From CAUZIZ01 sp965218775 (GTDB taxonomy: Bacteria; Acidobacteriota; UBA6911; RPQK01; JAJDTT01), in the NCBI GenBank assembly GCA_965218775.1, contig CBDCLS010000004.1, positions 930,001 through 994,000 of the forward strand: DNA of 64,000 nucleotides. The letters are read 5' to 3'. This document shows, piece after piece, positions 27,723 through 37,430 of the stretch. The first letter of the stretch is position 1. Each line of letters starts with the position of its first letter. The notes beneath the pieces were generated by a model, which was not told the DNA's origin, did not search any database, and worked only from the letters and a program-made list of their open reading frames with translations. Made by a program: the position numbers and the translations under genes.

Positions 27723-30203
27723 GTGAACAGAAATTTCTTCTTTAACTGTCTACTGGTTGTCACACTCGCTCTGACGACCGCCGCCAAGAAAGATGGCGAA
27801 GGAACAAAGGGCCTCGGCCAGAATGACCTCAAAATCGAGGAGCTGCTGGTTCAGCCTTCACCTCTGCTTTTCTCTTCGCTCAAGGAAGGCAGGAGGATCC
27901 TCGTAACCGGGATCGCAACCACTGGCGAAAAGGTGGACCTGACCTCTGCTGCCCGGCTGACCCCTCTCGATGGCATCGTCAAAATCGGCGAGGACGGCTT
28001 TCTGCATGCCGAGAAGATCGGAAGTGGGTTGCTGCGGGTGGAGGCATCAGGCCGTGCTGTGAACTTGCCCATTCGGGCGGATGGAGCCCTCCAAGATCGC
28101 GAGCCCACTTTCGTGAGAGACGTCGTGCCAGTCCTGAACAGGGTGGGTTGTACCGGTGGAACCTGTCACGGGTCCGCAAAGGGCAAGAGTGGATTCAAGC
28201 TCTCGCTGCGCGGATACGACCCTGAGTTCGATTACCAGGCGCTGCTCTACGACATGTCGGGTAGGCGTTTCAATCGGGCCGATCCTGCGCGCAGCCTGAT
28301 GCTTGCCAAACCCACCCAACAAGTTGCTCACGGAGGCGGACTCAAGCTCGAAATCGGGACTCGTTACTACGACACGCTCCTGGACTGGATTTCCTCCGGC
28401 GTTCCTTTCGGTAGTGCCAGGGAGGACGGCGTTGCCAAGCTGGAAGTCCTGCCCGCAGAAATCTTCATGCACCAGCCGGGACGCAGACAAAGCGTCGTCG
28501 TCCTGGCTCAGTATGCCGACGGCAGCACTCGCGACGTGACCAGAGAGGCACACATCGCCAGCAGCAATACCGAGGATTTCAGTATCTCAGAGAGCGCCGA
28601 GATAACGGGCTTACGTCGAGGAGAGGGTGCTCTGCTGGTGCGCTACGAGGGGAAGTTCGTAACCATACCGATCACGGTCCTGAACCCCGAGCCGGGATTC
28701 GAATGGGCACAGCTTCCGCAGCACAACTACATTGACCGGCTCATCGACAGCAAGCTGCAGAGATTGAAGATTCAGCCGTCGCCTCCCTCCGACGACGCCG
28801 AATTCCTGCGACGCCTCTTTCTTGATTTGACGGGACAGCTACCCCAGCCTGAAGCGACACGGGCTTTTGTTGCGGACAGCAACACTCCCCAGGAAAAGCG
28901 AAAACGGATCATCGACCAACTGATCGGAAACGATGCCTACGTTGATCATTGGACTCTTAAATGGGGTGATCTACTGCGGATAAACCGCAAGTTTTTGGGT
29001 GACAAGAGCATGTGGCGTTTTCGGGAGTGGCTGCGGCATTCCATCTCCGAGAACAAGCCTTATGATGACCTGGTCCGGGAGCTCCTGACCTCCAAGGGCA
29101 GCACTGTCGAAGAACCAGCTGCAAACTTCTTCCGGGTCGCCCGGAATCCGAAGGAGGCCATGGAGACGACTACCCAGCTGTTCCTCGGGGTGCGCATGGT
29201 TTGTAGCCAATGTCACGATCATCCCTTCGAGAAGTGGACACAGAACCAGTACTTCGAGATGACTGCCTTCTTTGGCTCCGTGGGCATCAGACCTGGCTTC
29301 AGGAGCGGCGAGGAAATCGTCTACGAGAAGCGCCTCGAGAACGAAGTCATGCATCCCAAGTCCGGGCGCCCAGTACAAGCCAAATACCTGGTGTCCAGTT
29401 CCCACGCACCCCCTATCTCAGAAGGAGATTCGCGTTCGGCCCTGGCGGAATGGCTCACCTCAAAGGACAACGCTTTCTTTGCCCGAGCCGTTGCCAACCG
29501 GGTGTGGAGCTACTTCTTTGGTCGGGGAATCATTGAACCGGTAGACGATATTCGAGCCTCCAATCCACCTGTCAACGAAGCTCTGCTCGATGCTCTCGCC
29601 AAAGACCTGACCGAACACGATTTCGACTTGCAGCATCTGATCAGGACGATCGTGGAGTCTCGAAGCTACCAGGCTTCCTTCCAGACCAACGAGTGGAGCC
29701 AGGCGGACTACATCAACTTCTCGCATCATTGGCCGCGTCGCTTGACGGCAGAGCAGTTGGCGGATGCCATCGCCATGGCAACCGGCTCTTCCTTCGATTT
29801 CCCAACCGTACCCAAGGACTTTAGGGCCTCCCAGCTCCCCGACCCGCATGTGGGGCGCGGAGGGTTCCTCGACCTCTTCGGGCGCCCCCAGCGCGAACAG
29901 CCGTGTGAGTGTGAAAGAAGGTCGGAAATGAGTCTTCCACAGGCCCTGAATCTGGTGAACGGTCCCACTCTGGCCCGGGCGGTGGCAGATCCCGAGGGCC
30001 GCGTTTCGAGCTTGATCGTGGCCGGAGCGAGCAATCAGGAACTGGTAGAAGAGCTCTACCTGGCAACCCTGAGCCGCTTCCCGACCTCGTCCGAAAATGA
30101 ATTGGCAGAGAAAGTCTTGAATCAGGCGGACAGCCGAGCCCGCGCTGGCCAAGACCTGCTTTGGGCGCTGCTCAACAGCAACGGCTTCCTTTTCAATCGA
30201 TAG
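27723..30203 (+). CDS. DUF1549/DUF1553 protein
   Basis: 826 residues from the GTG at 27723. A signal peptide (FNCLLVVTLALTTAA) is followed by a cytochrome-like motif (VGCTGGTCHGSAKGKSGF, residues near 140), a Big-type domain (YADGSTRDVTREAHI), DUF1549 from about residue 340 (NYIDRLIDSKLQRLKI, FLRRLFLDLTGQLPQ), a CSQCH motif near 498, and DUF1553 (VANRVWSYFFGRGIIEPVDD). This pair of domains is common in Planctomycetes and some Acidobacteriota, normally next to a DUF1501 gene, as here. The biochemical role is unknown. Confidence 0.92.
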   Translation: MNRNFFFNCLLVVTLALTTAAKKDGEGTKGLGQNDLKIEELLVQPSPLLFSSLKEGRRILVTGIATTGEKVDLTSAARLTPLDGIVKIGEDGFLHAEKIGSGLLRVEASGRAVNLPIRADGALQDREPTFVRDVVPVLNRVGCTGGTCHGSAKGKSGFKLSLRGYDPEFDYQALLYDMSGRRFNRADPARSLMLAKPTQQVAHGGGLKLEIGTRYYDTLLDWISSGVPFGSAREDGVAKLEVLPAEIFMHQPGRRQSVVVLAQYADGSTRDVTREAHIASSNTEDFSISESAEITGLRRGEGALLVRYEGKFVTIPITVLNPEPGFEWAQLPQHNYIDRLIDSKLQRLKIQPSPPSDDAEFLRRLFLDLTGQLPQPEATRAFVADSNTPQEKRKRIIDQLIGNDAYVDHWTLKWGDLLRINRKFLGDKSMWRFREWLRHSISENKPYDDLVRELLTSKGSTVEEPAANFFRVARNPKEAMETTTQLFLGVRMVCSQCHDHPFEKWTQNQYFEMTAFFGSVGIRPGFRSGEEIVYEKRLENEVMHPKSGRPVQAKYLVSSSHAPPISEGDSRSALAEWLTSKDNAFFARAVANRVWSYFFGRGIIEPVDDIRASNPPVNEALLDALAKDLTEHDFDLQHLIRTIVESRSYQASFQTNEWSQADYINFSHHWPRRLTAEQLADAIAMATGSSFDFPTVPKDFRASQLPDPHVGRGGFLDLFGRPQREQPCECERRSEMSLPQALNLVNGPTLARAVADPEGRVSSLIVAGASNQELVEELYLATLSRFPTSSENELAEKVLNQADSRARAGQDLLWALLNSNGFLFNR

Positions 30204-30245
30204 GCTGACATGATTGAATTGAAGCAGCCCGAGTCGATCGCAAGA

Positions 30246-30281
30246 ATGAGGGCAGAGGCAAAGGCAAAGGCAAAGGAGAGT
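30246..30281 (+). repeat. Short GGCAAA tandem tract
   Basis: Three to four GGCAAA units lie in the 95-base gap before the DUF1501 gene. Similar GGGCAA tracts border the four-helix-bundle cassette near 37.3 and 38.0 kb. Confidence 0.55.
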
Positions 30282-30298
30282 ACTCTGAGGAGGGCGAC

Positions 30299-31747
30299 AT
30301 GTTAGTCATTCCAGGTAGTAGAGGTAATTTGTGCGACGGACCGACACGGCGAGAGTTCCTGCGTGTCGGTTCTGTAGGACTGTTTGGTCTGAGCCTGGCG
30401 AACTTCTTTTCCTGGGAGAAAGCGCAAGCAGCAGCGGCGCTAGATCTGGTGGGCATGAAGGGCTTCGGATCGGCCAAGTCCGTGATCATGCTGTTTCTGC
30501 AGGGAGGTCCCAGTCACATTGACATCTGGGATCCCAAACCGGATGCTCCCTCCAATATCCGAGGAGAGTTCAGCCCCATAAAGACCAAGGTTCCAGGCAT
30601 CTGGCTCAGCGAGACCATGCCCAAGCTGGCGCAGCAAGTGGACAAGTGCACCTTGATAAGATCCATGAGCTACACGCCGAAGGGACTCTTCAATCACACT
30701 GCCGCCATCTACCAGATGCTGACCGGGTATCCGCCCGATAGAGTGTCACCGTCAGGTCAATTAGAGCCCCCTTCACCCGCAGACTTTCCCACTGTCGGCT
30801 CACACCTCTCCAAGATGATCCCACCGGAGGGACCGGTGCTACCCTTTGTGGAAATGCCTCGACCTCTCCAAGAATCCAATGTGGTGGGGAAAGGCGGAGC
30901 AGCCGGATTTCTGGGTAAGGCCTATGACCCCTATCGCCTTTATCAGGATCCCAACAAGCCCATCAAACTAGACGATCTGGCACTGCGCACGGAAGTCCCC
31001 CCCGAAAGACTCCGGGATCGCTTCGACCTGCTGAAGGGCATTAATGAATCGATGCCTGAACTGGAAAAGGCGGTGGGCCAGCATGCGCTGGACGAGTACT
31101 ACGAAAGAGCCTTCGATCTCGTACTTTCCGGAAAGGCCCGCGAAGCCTTTGATCTGGAACAGGAAACTACCAAAGTCCGTGAGCGCTACGGGCGCACTAC
31201 CTTCGGCCAGGGGGCTTTGATGGCCCGCCGGCTGATCGAGGCCGGCACCCGCTTCGTGCAGCTGAACTGGCCTTCAGTGGCGAACGGCAATCCGGAAGTG
31301 GATGCCTGGGACACCCATGCGGCTAACTTCAAGCCGCTCAAGAACCTCCACTGCCCGGTCCTGGATCAGTCTCTGTCGGCGCTTCTGGAGGACATGCATG
31401 ACCGGGGTCTGCTCGACGAAACCCTGGTAGTAGCGGTAGGAGAATTCGGGAGGTCTCCACGCCTGGGTGTCAGTACTTCCGGTAACACAAACTCTCCAGA
31501 TGGCCGAGACCATTGGCCCTATTGCTATACCGCGATGGTGGCCGGCGCGGGCATCCCTGGAGGACGCCTCTACGGTGAGTCAGATGATACGGCTTCCTCC
31601 CCCAAGGAGAAGCCCGTGCATCCAAACGATCTGCTGGCAACCGTCTACTATACTTTGGGCATCGATCCTGACATGGAAGTGCTCAACCACCTGGATCAAC
31701 CACGAGAGTTGGTGAAGGGGACCCCTATCTTCGACCTCTGGTCCTGA
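30299..31747 (+). CDS. DUF1501 protein, Tat-exported
   Basis: 482 residues. The twin-arginine signal is GPTRREFLRVGSVGLFGLSL. The mature part has the DUF1501 (sulfatase-fold) features SVIMLFLQGGPSHIDIWDPK near residue 62, TLIRSMSY, a GRTTFGQGALMARRLIEAG segment, and VVAVGEFGRSPRL near 380 followed by GRDHWPYCYTAMVAG. GAGGAGGG precedes the ATG. It completes the set begun at 26314. It is only distantly similar to the second DUF1501 protein at 52197-53636. Confidence 0.93.
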   Translation: MLVIPGSRGNLCDGPTRREFLRVGSVGLFGLSLANFFSWEKAQAAAALDLVGMKGFGSAKSVIMLFLQGGPSHIDIWDPKPDAPSNIRGEFSPIKTKVPGIWLSETMPKLAQQVDKCTLIRSMSYTPKGLFNHTAAIYQMLTGYPPDRVSPSGQLEPPSPADFPTVGSHLSKMIPPEGPVLPFVEMPRPLQESNVVGKGGAAGFLGKAYDPYRLYQDPNKPIKLDDLALRTEVPPERLRDRFDLLKGINESMPELEKAVGQHALDEYYERAFDLVLSGKAREAFDLEQETTKVRERYGRTTFGQGALMARRLIEAGTRFVQLNWPSVANGNPEVDAWDTHAANFKPLKNLHCPVLDQSLSALLEDMHDRGLLDETLVVAVGEFGRSPRLGVSTSGNTNSPDGRDHWPYCYTAMVAGAGIPGGRLYGESDDTASSPKEKPVHPNDLLATVYYTLGIDPDMEVLNHLDQPRELVKGTPIFDLWS

Positions 31748-31794
31748 TACGAAGGTGCGATTGGCTGAATCCAATTTCGCCGTATAACAGAGCT

Positions 31795-32811
31795 TTGACC
31801 GATAGACGCTGGGCCTCAATCGCCTCAAATCGGGTGACACCTCCTGAAGTCTTCTTCGAGAGGCGCAAGTTCCTATCGACTGCCGTTCTGGGCGTGCTGG
31901 GTACGGCTCCTCTCTTTCTGAGCGGCCGCAGCACCGAGGGAAAGCAGGGGATCTTGGACGTCCCCTTGGAGCGCCCTGACGTTTTCCCTTCTACTCGAAA
32001 CAAGGCTTTCTCGCTTCCCAAAGATGTTGATCAGCGGCTGACGCCCCGGAAAGCTGCCGCGACCCACAACAACTTCTACGAATTTCTTCCTGGAAAAGGG
32101 GGTCCAGTCTGGAAGGATGTGGAAAAGTTCGAGGTCGAGCCTTGGAAGGTAGAGGTCTCAGGCGAGTGTGAGCGCCCGCAGACCTTCGATTTGGACGATT
32201 TGTTTGCCTTCGAACACGAGGAAAGGCTGTATCACTTCCGCTGTGTCGAGAGATGGGCCATGAACGTGCCCTGGAGCGGGTTCCCTCTGAGCAAGCTGCT
32301 TGAGAAGGTTCAGCCTACCAGCTCGGCTCGATTCGTCCGTTTCGAAAGCGCCTTCAAACCCAGCCAGATGCCTGGTTTGAAGAAGGCCCCGTTCTATCCC
32401 TGGCCCTACCATGAGGCACTGAGAATGGATGAGGCGATGAATGAGCTGACTTTGTTGGCCACTGGTGTCTACGGTAGCCCTCTGTTGAAACAGCATGGGG
32501 CGCCAGTGCGCCTGTTGGCGCCCTGGAAGTACGGCTACAAGAGCCCCAAGTCCATCACCAAGATCGAGCTGCTCACGAAACAACCCGGAACCTTCTGGCA
32601 GGTACAGCCACACGAGTACGGATTCATATCAAACGTTAACCCCTACATCCCCCATCCTCGCTGGAGTCAGGCGATTTCCTACTGGTTGGATACCGAGGAG
32701 AGATTCGTCACCCCCATCTTCAACGGATATGAAAAGTACGTCGCTCAGCTATATCCCGATGAGCCACGTACCCTACAACGCCCCCTTCGCAAGGGCCAAA
32801 CAGCCCGCTAG
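31795..32811 (+). CDS. msrP: Periplasmic methionine sulfoxide reductase, catalytic subunit
   Basis: 338 residues from a TTG start; the segment VTPPEVFFERRKFLSTAVLG holds the twin-arginine signal and the conserved lead of MsrP (YedY). The molybdenum-binding cysteine is in YHFRCVERWAMNVPWSGFPL near residue 145, and PVRLLAPWKYGYKSPKSITK and NPYIPHPRWSQA are family signatures. It reduces methionine sulfoxide in exported proteins using a molybdopterin centre. The heme membrane partner MsrQ is not adjacent; the next gene is a sulfatase-like protein, so electrons must come from elsewhere. Confidence 0.93.
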   Translation: MTDRRWASIASNRVTPPEVFFERRKFLSTAVLGVLGTAPLFLSGRSTEGKQGILDVPLERPDVFPSTRNKAFSLPKDVDQRLTPRKAAATHNNFYEFLPGKGGPVWKDVEKFEVEPWKVEVSGECERPQTFDLDDLFAFEHEERLYHFRCVERWAMNVPWSGFPLSKLLEKVQPTSSARFVRFESAFKPSQMPGLKKAPFYPWPYHEALRMDEAMNELTLLATGVYGSPLLKQHGAPVRLLAPWKYGYKSPKSITKIELLTKQPGTFWQVQPHEYGFISNVNPYIPHPRWSQAISYWLDTEERFVTPIFNGYEKYVAQLYPDEPRTLQRPLRKGQTAR

Positions 32812-32852
32812 AGTTCTTCGTGGCGGTGAGTCTCCAGGCCGCGTCGGTCGTT

Positions 32853-32976
32853 GTCGGGGATAGGGAAGAATCTGCGAGCGCGGGAAGCGCCGGACGAGTT
32901 GTCCGCTCTCTCCTCGGAACTTGGGCTCATATTGCTGACAAGTCAAGTCGTTCGCGGCTCCGCCGGACTTGGCTTC
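32853..32976 (+). repeat. Dispersed repeat, copy 3
   Basis: This is a well-preserved copy of the core with GCGAGCGCGGGAAGCGCC, the hairpin CGGACGAGTTGTCCG at 32890-32904, then TCTCTCCTCGGAACTTGGGC and GTCAAGTCGTTCGCGGC. It lies between msrP and the sulfatase gene, with no reading frame. Confidence 0.8.
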
Positions 32977-33054
32977 GCAACACTGCCAGTCCACCCGAGC
33001 CCGGCAATGTTGTGCTCTTACGTCTGTAACCTGCAACCTGTAACCTAAGAAGCG

Positions 33055-35577
33055 ATGGCCAAAAAGCCAGGGCGAACGCTTGCCGGACTGCACCTGTTCA
33101 CCCTCTCCAGCTTCGCGGTGGCCCAGCCGCTTCTTGACCTGATTTCGAAAAACCTCCAATTCCTCGTAGCCCATAAGCTGACGCCCGTAGAAACCCTTCT
33201 GTTGCTCGGCTTTCTGATCCTGGTCGTCCCCCTACCTTTCCTGCTTCTATCCCTCGCCGGCCGATTGCTTGATCGTCGATCCGCGTTCAGATGGCCACAG
33301 GGGCTGGCCGTCTTTCTTCTGACTTCGGCTTTCCTACTTCAAGTCTGCAAGAGGGTCTGGGAGGGCCCCGGAACTCTGCTGCTGGCTACCGCATTGGCTG
33401 CCGGTCTGATCTTTTCTATCGGATATGTACGGCTTCCGCTGATGCATCGGTTCGTGACCTGGCTAACACCTGGAATACTTCTCTTCCCGCTCTGGTTTCT
33501 ATTCGGGAGTTCGGCCTTGGAAGTTACGACAATGGACCATGCTCCCCCAGTTCCCAGATTGGAATCGCACTCGAAGACACCGATCTTGCTGGTGGTTTTC
33601 GACCAACTCCCCCTGGTTTCGCTCCTCGACGAAGAGGGCCAGATTGATCCGGTCAGATATCCACACTTTTCAGAGCTGGCTCGGGACAGCGTTTGGTATC
33701 GGAATGCTACTGCGGTCAGTGACCGCACCGGTTGGGCTCTGCCGGCGCTCCTGACGGGGAAGTATCCCGACCCCGGAAAACTACCCGTGCACGAACACCA
33801 CCCCAACAATCTCCTCACACTCTTCAGCCAATCGCACCAGGTCTATACCTTCGAACCGATCACGAGACTCTGTCCCGCCGAGCTCTGTTCCCGGCTGGAC
33901 CAACCGCGGGGCTCACGGGTCGCCCTGCTGTTGATGGATCTTGGAATTCTCTACCTTCACCTGCTGCTGCCATCGGACCTGGCTGAATCACTGCCCCCAG
34001 CTGACCAGAGCTGGAAGGACCTGGCCGAGGGAGCTTCCAAGGACTGGAAGGACCAGTGGATCGAGTGGCGAGATCGAGACCGTCTGAAGTCCGCCTTGTC
34101 GGTGATCGACTCGATTCAGCCCGGGGAAAATCGACCACCGATCTACTTCCTACACATCCTGTTACCTCACGAGCCGTACCTGTATCTTCCTAGCGGCAAA
34201 CAATACGCTGCTCTGCCCGATCTCGGAGGCCTGTTAGCCAGGGAAAAGTGGAGCAGTACGGAAGCCGCTGTAAATCTAGCCTACCAGCGCCACCTGTTAC
34301 AGGTCGGAACCGTCGACTGGTTGCTGGGGCAATTCTTGGAACGCACTCGGGGGGCAAAGTTGTATGATCGCTCCTTGATCGTGGTTACCTCCGACCATGG
34401 CGCCAGCTTTCGCCCCAAGGACTCCTTCAAGCACCCCACCGACACCAACTTCCCAGACATTCTGTCCGTTCCCCTTCTGGTCAAACCTCCGGCTGGGCGC
34501 TTTGCACCCGGAGTCCGTGATCAGCAGTTGGAGACAATCGATATCCTGCCTACCCTGGCCCAATTTGTTGGGGTGAACCTCCCTGTTGAGATCGACGGCA
34601 CTTCGGCTTTAGATCCTGAAAACCCGGGAAAGACAGACAAGACCATTTTCTTTGCGGGAGCTCTGCGGCGAGGCGGCTATCCATCTCAGTGGGTCACGCA
34701 GGGGACGCGACAGTCGGTGGCAAGAAAGGTTCAGCTATTTGGATCACGCGATCAGGGCCACTTGACCACATCGGCCGATGGTCTCGAAATGGCGGGTCAG
34801 AGACCTGACGAGATTGGTATCGCAGGACGTTCTCCGGACACTGCCTGGCTCGATCTTCCAGCCCTCTACGACCAGGTGGATCCGGCGTCCGACTTCGTTC
34901 CTGCACAGGTCACGGGTTACCTCCAGTCGAACCGACAGGGGCGAACAGCAGAGGGTCTGGCACTGGCAGTGAACGGCATCGTCCGAGCCACAACTCGAGT
35001 CGAGTTCCAGCCCTCGCAAAACACGAGCTCTTGGTCAGTCATTGTCTCCGAGGACTCTTTCCGCTCCGGCCGCAACCTGATCGAGGTCTTCACGATCGAT
35101 TCCATCCAGGGCGCCCCCAGCTTGCGTCTGGCCTATCGATCTCAGGACAGCCCCTCCCTGCCTAACTTTGGGGTCAAGACCACCAACTTGGTTTGGGGCC
35201 TGGAAGATTCCGGATTCTACAATCAAGAGCGATGGTCTTGGGGGCTGGTCCGTTGGACCGATGGAAAGGCAAGCATCATAGTGTCCCGGAAGCGTCTCCG
35301 ATTTACGCCGGCCTCAGTTGAAATCCGACTGGCCCAGGCTGGACCAGAAGGCTCGAAGCTCACGGTTCTTTCCTGCGGAGGAGCAATCTTCGAGGGGAGA
35401 ATCGGTCCGGGTGCGTGGCGTCAGTCCCTGAAACTGCAGCACTGTTCGCCTCAAGCAAAGGAGTTCCAGATTTCCCTTCTCAGCGATACCTTCATACCAC
35501 GCGAGGCCTTGCCCAATTCCACAGATACTCGGCAGCTTGGGGTTGCGGTGGAGTCGATCGTCTTTCTCCCTGAGTGA
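33055..35577 (+). CDS. Membrane-bound sulfatase-like hydrolase
   Basis: 840 residues. Four or five N-terminal membrane helices (residues about 15-160) precede an alkaline-phosphatase-superfamily domain: PILLVVFDQLPLVSLLDEE near residue 180, the nucleophile region SDRTGWALPALLTGKYPDP near 225, and IVVTSDHGASFRPK near 443 with the metal-binding DHG. Threonine stands where sulfatases have Cys/Ser, so it is more like phosphoethanolamine- or phosphoglycerol-transferases in that respect. The C-terminal 200 residues are beta-rich and unassigned. It acts outside the cytoplasmic membrane; substrate unknown. Confidence 0.83.
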   Translation: MAKKPGRTLAGLHLFTLSSFAVAQPLLDLISKNLQFLVAHKLTPVETLLLLGFLILVVPLPFLLLSLAGRLLDRRSAFRWPQGLAVFLLTSAFLLQVCKRVWEGPGTLLLATALAAGLIFSIGYVRLPLMHRFVTWLTPGILLFPLWFLFGSSALEVTTMDHAPPVPRLESHSKTPILLVVFDQLPLVSLLDEEGQIDPVRYPHFSELARDSVWYRNATAVSDRTGWALPALLTGKYPDPGKLPVHEHHPNNLLTLFSQSHQVYTFEPITRLCPAELCSRLDQPRGSRVALLLMDLGILYLHLLLPSDLAESLPPADQSWKDLAEGASKDWKDQWIEWRDRDRLKSALSVIDSIQPGENRPPIYFLHILLPHEPYLYLPSGKQYAALPDLGGLLAREKWSSTEAAVNLAYQRHLLQVGTVDWLLGQFLERTRGAKLYDRSLIVVTSDHGASFRPKDSFKHPTDTNFPDILSVPLLVKPPAGRFAPGVRDQQLETIDILPTLAQFVGVNLPVEIDGTSALDPENPGKTDKTIFFAGALRRGGYPSQWVTQGTRQSVARKVQLFGSRDQGHLTTSADGLEMAGQRPDEIGIAGRSPDTAWLDLPALYDQVDPASDFVPAQVTGYLQSNRQGRTAEGLALAVNGIVRATTRVEFQPSQNTSSWSVIVSEDSFRSGRNLIEVFTIDSIQGAPSLRLAYRSQDSPSLPNFGVKTTNLVWGLEDSGFYNQERWSWGLVRWTDGKASIIVSRKRLRFTPASVEIRLAQAGPEGSKLTVLSCGGAIFEGRIGPGAWRQSLKLQHCSPQAKEFQISLLSDTFIPREALPNSTDTRQLGVAVESIVFLPE

Positions 35578-35695
35578 AGGGGAAATGCAAGTTGAAAGGT
35601 GAGGGGGTGAAGAGGAGATCGTGCTGTTGTGCGCTCTCTATTGGAAATAAGAGTTTCCGAGCGCAGCCGTCTAGTCTAAACATGGAGGATGAAAA

Positions 35696-36112
35696 TTGAA
35701 GGATCTACTTTCCCTCATCGTAATGATCAATCTCTGCTTTTCTCCGGTCGTCGCAGGTGAGGACCTGCCTGAGCGAGATCAAGAAAAGGTTGGGCCAGCC
35801 GAGTATGACGGGGTTGTACTGGGCCAGTTGCTCCAGCTGGCAAGAGTCCGGATACCATTTGCGGTTCCCCGGTCCAGAACTCCACTGTATCCCGTGCCTC
35901 CGATTCTCCATGTCAACAAACAGGGAATCGCAATCGCCTCCATCGGCGGGGGACTACTTGTCGCGGGGATGGCCTTGATAGCGAGTTCCGGCGCGGATCC
36001 AGTGCCCTTTCAGACCGAAGACCACCGAAGCGCCGCCCGGCTCTATGGGGGAGGTATCCTGGCCGGGATTGGCGGGGCAATGCGATGGCATGGCCTGTGC
36101 AAATTGAAGTAG
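35696..36112 (+). CDS. Small exported or membrane protein, unknown
   Basis: 138 residues from a TTG start, supported by GGAGG seven bases upstream; the nearby ATG is out of frame and closes early. An N-terminal signal (SLIVMINLCFSPVVAG) is followed by a polar region and a glycine-rich hydrophobic segment (IAIASIGGGLLVAGMALIAS) with a second weaker one near the C-terminus. I do not recognise the family. It stands alone after the sulfatase-like gene. Confidence 0.6.
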   Translation: MKDLLSLIVMINLCFSPVVAGEDLPERDQEKVGPAEYDGVVLGQLLQLARVRIPFAVPRSRTPLYPVPPILHVNKQGIAIASIGGGLLVAGMALIASSGADPVPFQTEDHRSAARLYGGGILAGIGGAMRWHGLCKLK

Positions 36113-36152
36113 GCGAAAGCGCGGCTGTGGCCTGGAGATACCCTGTCGTGGG

Positions 36153-37004
36153 CTACTCTGAACCAGGCGAACCGATGTACTCTCGATAGTCAGAAAGTAG
36201 GGCGGCGGCCCCAGCCCGGATGAATTCGACTTCGGACTCGGCTTCAAAGAAGGTGGCGCCTTTTCGAGCCCACTCGCCTGCAGCCTTCCCGTCGGTGGGC
36301 GTGGTACCGAACGCGACACCATATTTCTTGCACAGTTCTAGGACCTGTTCCATGGGACCACACACATCGGGATGATCGAAGTCGCCCGGGTGTCCCAGTT
36401 CGATCGAAGAGTCTCCCGGACCGACATAGCACATGTCGATCCCCGGGACGCTCAAGATGTCTTCCGCGTTTTCGTAAGCCAAGGCGGTCTCGATGTGGAT
36501 GACGAGCGTCGTTTCCTGGTCCTGCTCCTTGATCCAAGCCGGCCAATCGGTCACGCCTCGATAGTCGCTATTGCCCCAGCCCGGTGCCACCGCTCGAGTC
36601 CCTTTCGGTGGGAATTTCAAGTAGCTCAACAGCGTCTCGACCTGCTCGCGGGTTTCGGTACGCGGAAGCTGGATTCCTACGACGCCAGCCTCCAACAGTT
36701 TGGAAACCTCCTGGCGCTCCAGTTGGGGCGTCTTGGCAATGACGGGTAACCCGTTGTCACGAGCGGACAGAATGGTGTCGGCCAGGTCGGGCAAGCCGAA
36801 GAGAGTATGTTCGTACTCGATGTACACGAAGTCGAACCCGGCGTGACGGAACAACTTGATCAGCGAGGGACGTGCATACTCCTCCAGGAGAGGGGCAATT
36901 AGCACCTCGCCCCTCTTCAGCCTGGCCTTGAGATGCCGTCCTGGCCCCCCTTCCGGATACCAGGGATCCTCAACTCCGATGCTCGTGCTTTGCCGTTTCG
37001 GCAT
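36153..37004 (-). CDS. HpcH/HpaI aldolase/citrate lyase family protein
   Basis: 283 residues of the class II pyruvate-aldolase TIM barrel. Visible residues are FVYIEYEHTLFGLPD near residue 60, the metal-binding glutamate in LVIHIETALAYENAE near 168, and the aspartate in MCYVGPGDSSIELG near 195, with GTRAVAPGWG between. It cleaves or forms a C-C bond next to pyruvate, or is a related lyase. No signal peptide, unlike the relative at 60995-61951. It has no operon partner. Confidence 0.9.
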   Translation of the reverse strand: MPKRQSTSIGVEDPWYPEGGPGRHLKARLKRGEVLIAPLLEEYARPSLIKLFRHAGFDFVYIEYEHTLFGLPDLADTILSARDNGLPVIAKTPQLERQEVSKLLEAGVVGIQLPRTETREQVETLLSYLKFPPKGTRAVAPGWGNSDYRGVTDWPAWIKEQDQETTLVIHIETALAYENAEDILSVPGIDMCYVGPGDSSIELGHPGDFDHPDVCGPMEQVLELCKKYGVAFGTTPTDGKAAGEWARKGATFFEAESEVEFIRAGAAALLSDYREYIGSPGSE

Positions 37005-37430
37005 TTACCCCTCCTCTGTTGCTGTGAGTTCGGCATAGTGGGCGAGCCCAAGTACCCTGGGTTTCTCCACCCCTTCCACTACTCTATACCCCTTTCGGCA
37101 CGGGTATGTCACTTAATGTCACTTACCTATTCCCCATGAAGTTGAAGCACTGGATCCCACTCCCTCACGAGGGTATCGTAAAAGTCAACGTCAGGGGCCG
37201 GACAGCGCCACGCATGTCGATAGGCGGTGTTGACTCCGTGAGACTGGGCCGTATGTTTCCAGCGTCCTGAAGTCGAGGTCAATCCCAACGGGATTGCGTA
37301 TTCCAGCCCAGGGTTTCCGTACGTGTTTAGCGTCTTCTTCCCCTTGCCCGTGCCCGTGCCCGAGCCCTTGCCCGTCCATGTTCCTGGCAATCCCTCGCTT
37401 TTTTCTAGTCTGAAACGTGGGTATTAACGG
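37005..37430. other. Intergenic, repeat-bearing
   Basis: No gene is recognised; a minus-strand frame near 37130-37390 does not resemble a known protein. The right part (37308-37376) holds the left border of the four-helix-bundle cassette: CCGTACGTGTTTAGCG at 37317-37332 and a GCCCGT/GCCCTT tract at 37344-37376. Confidence 0.5.
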
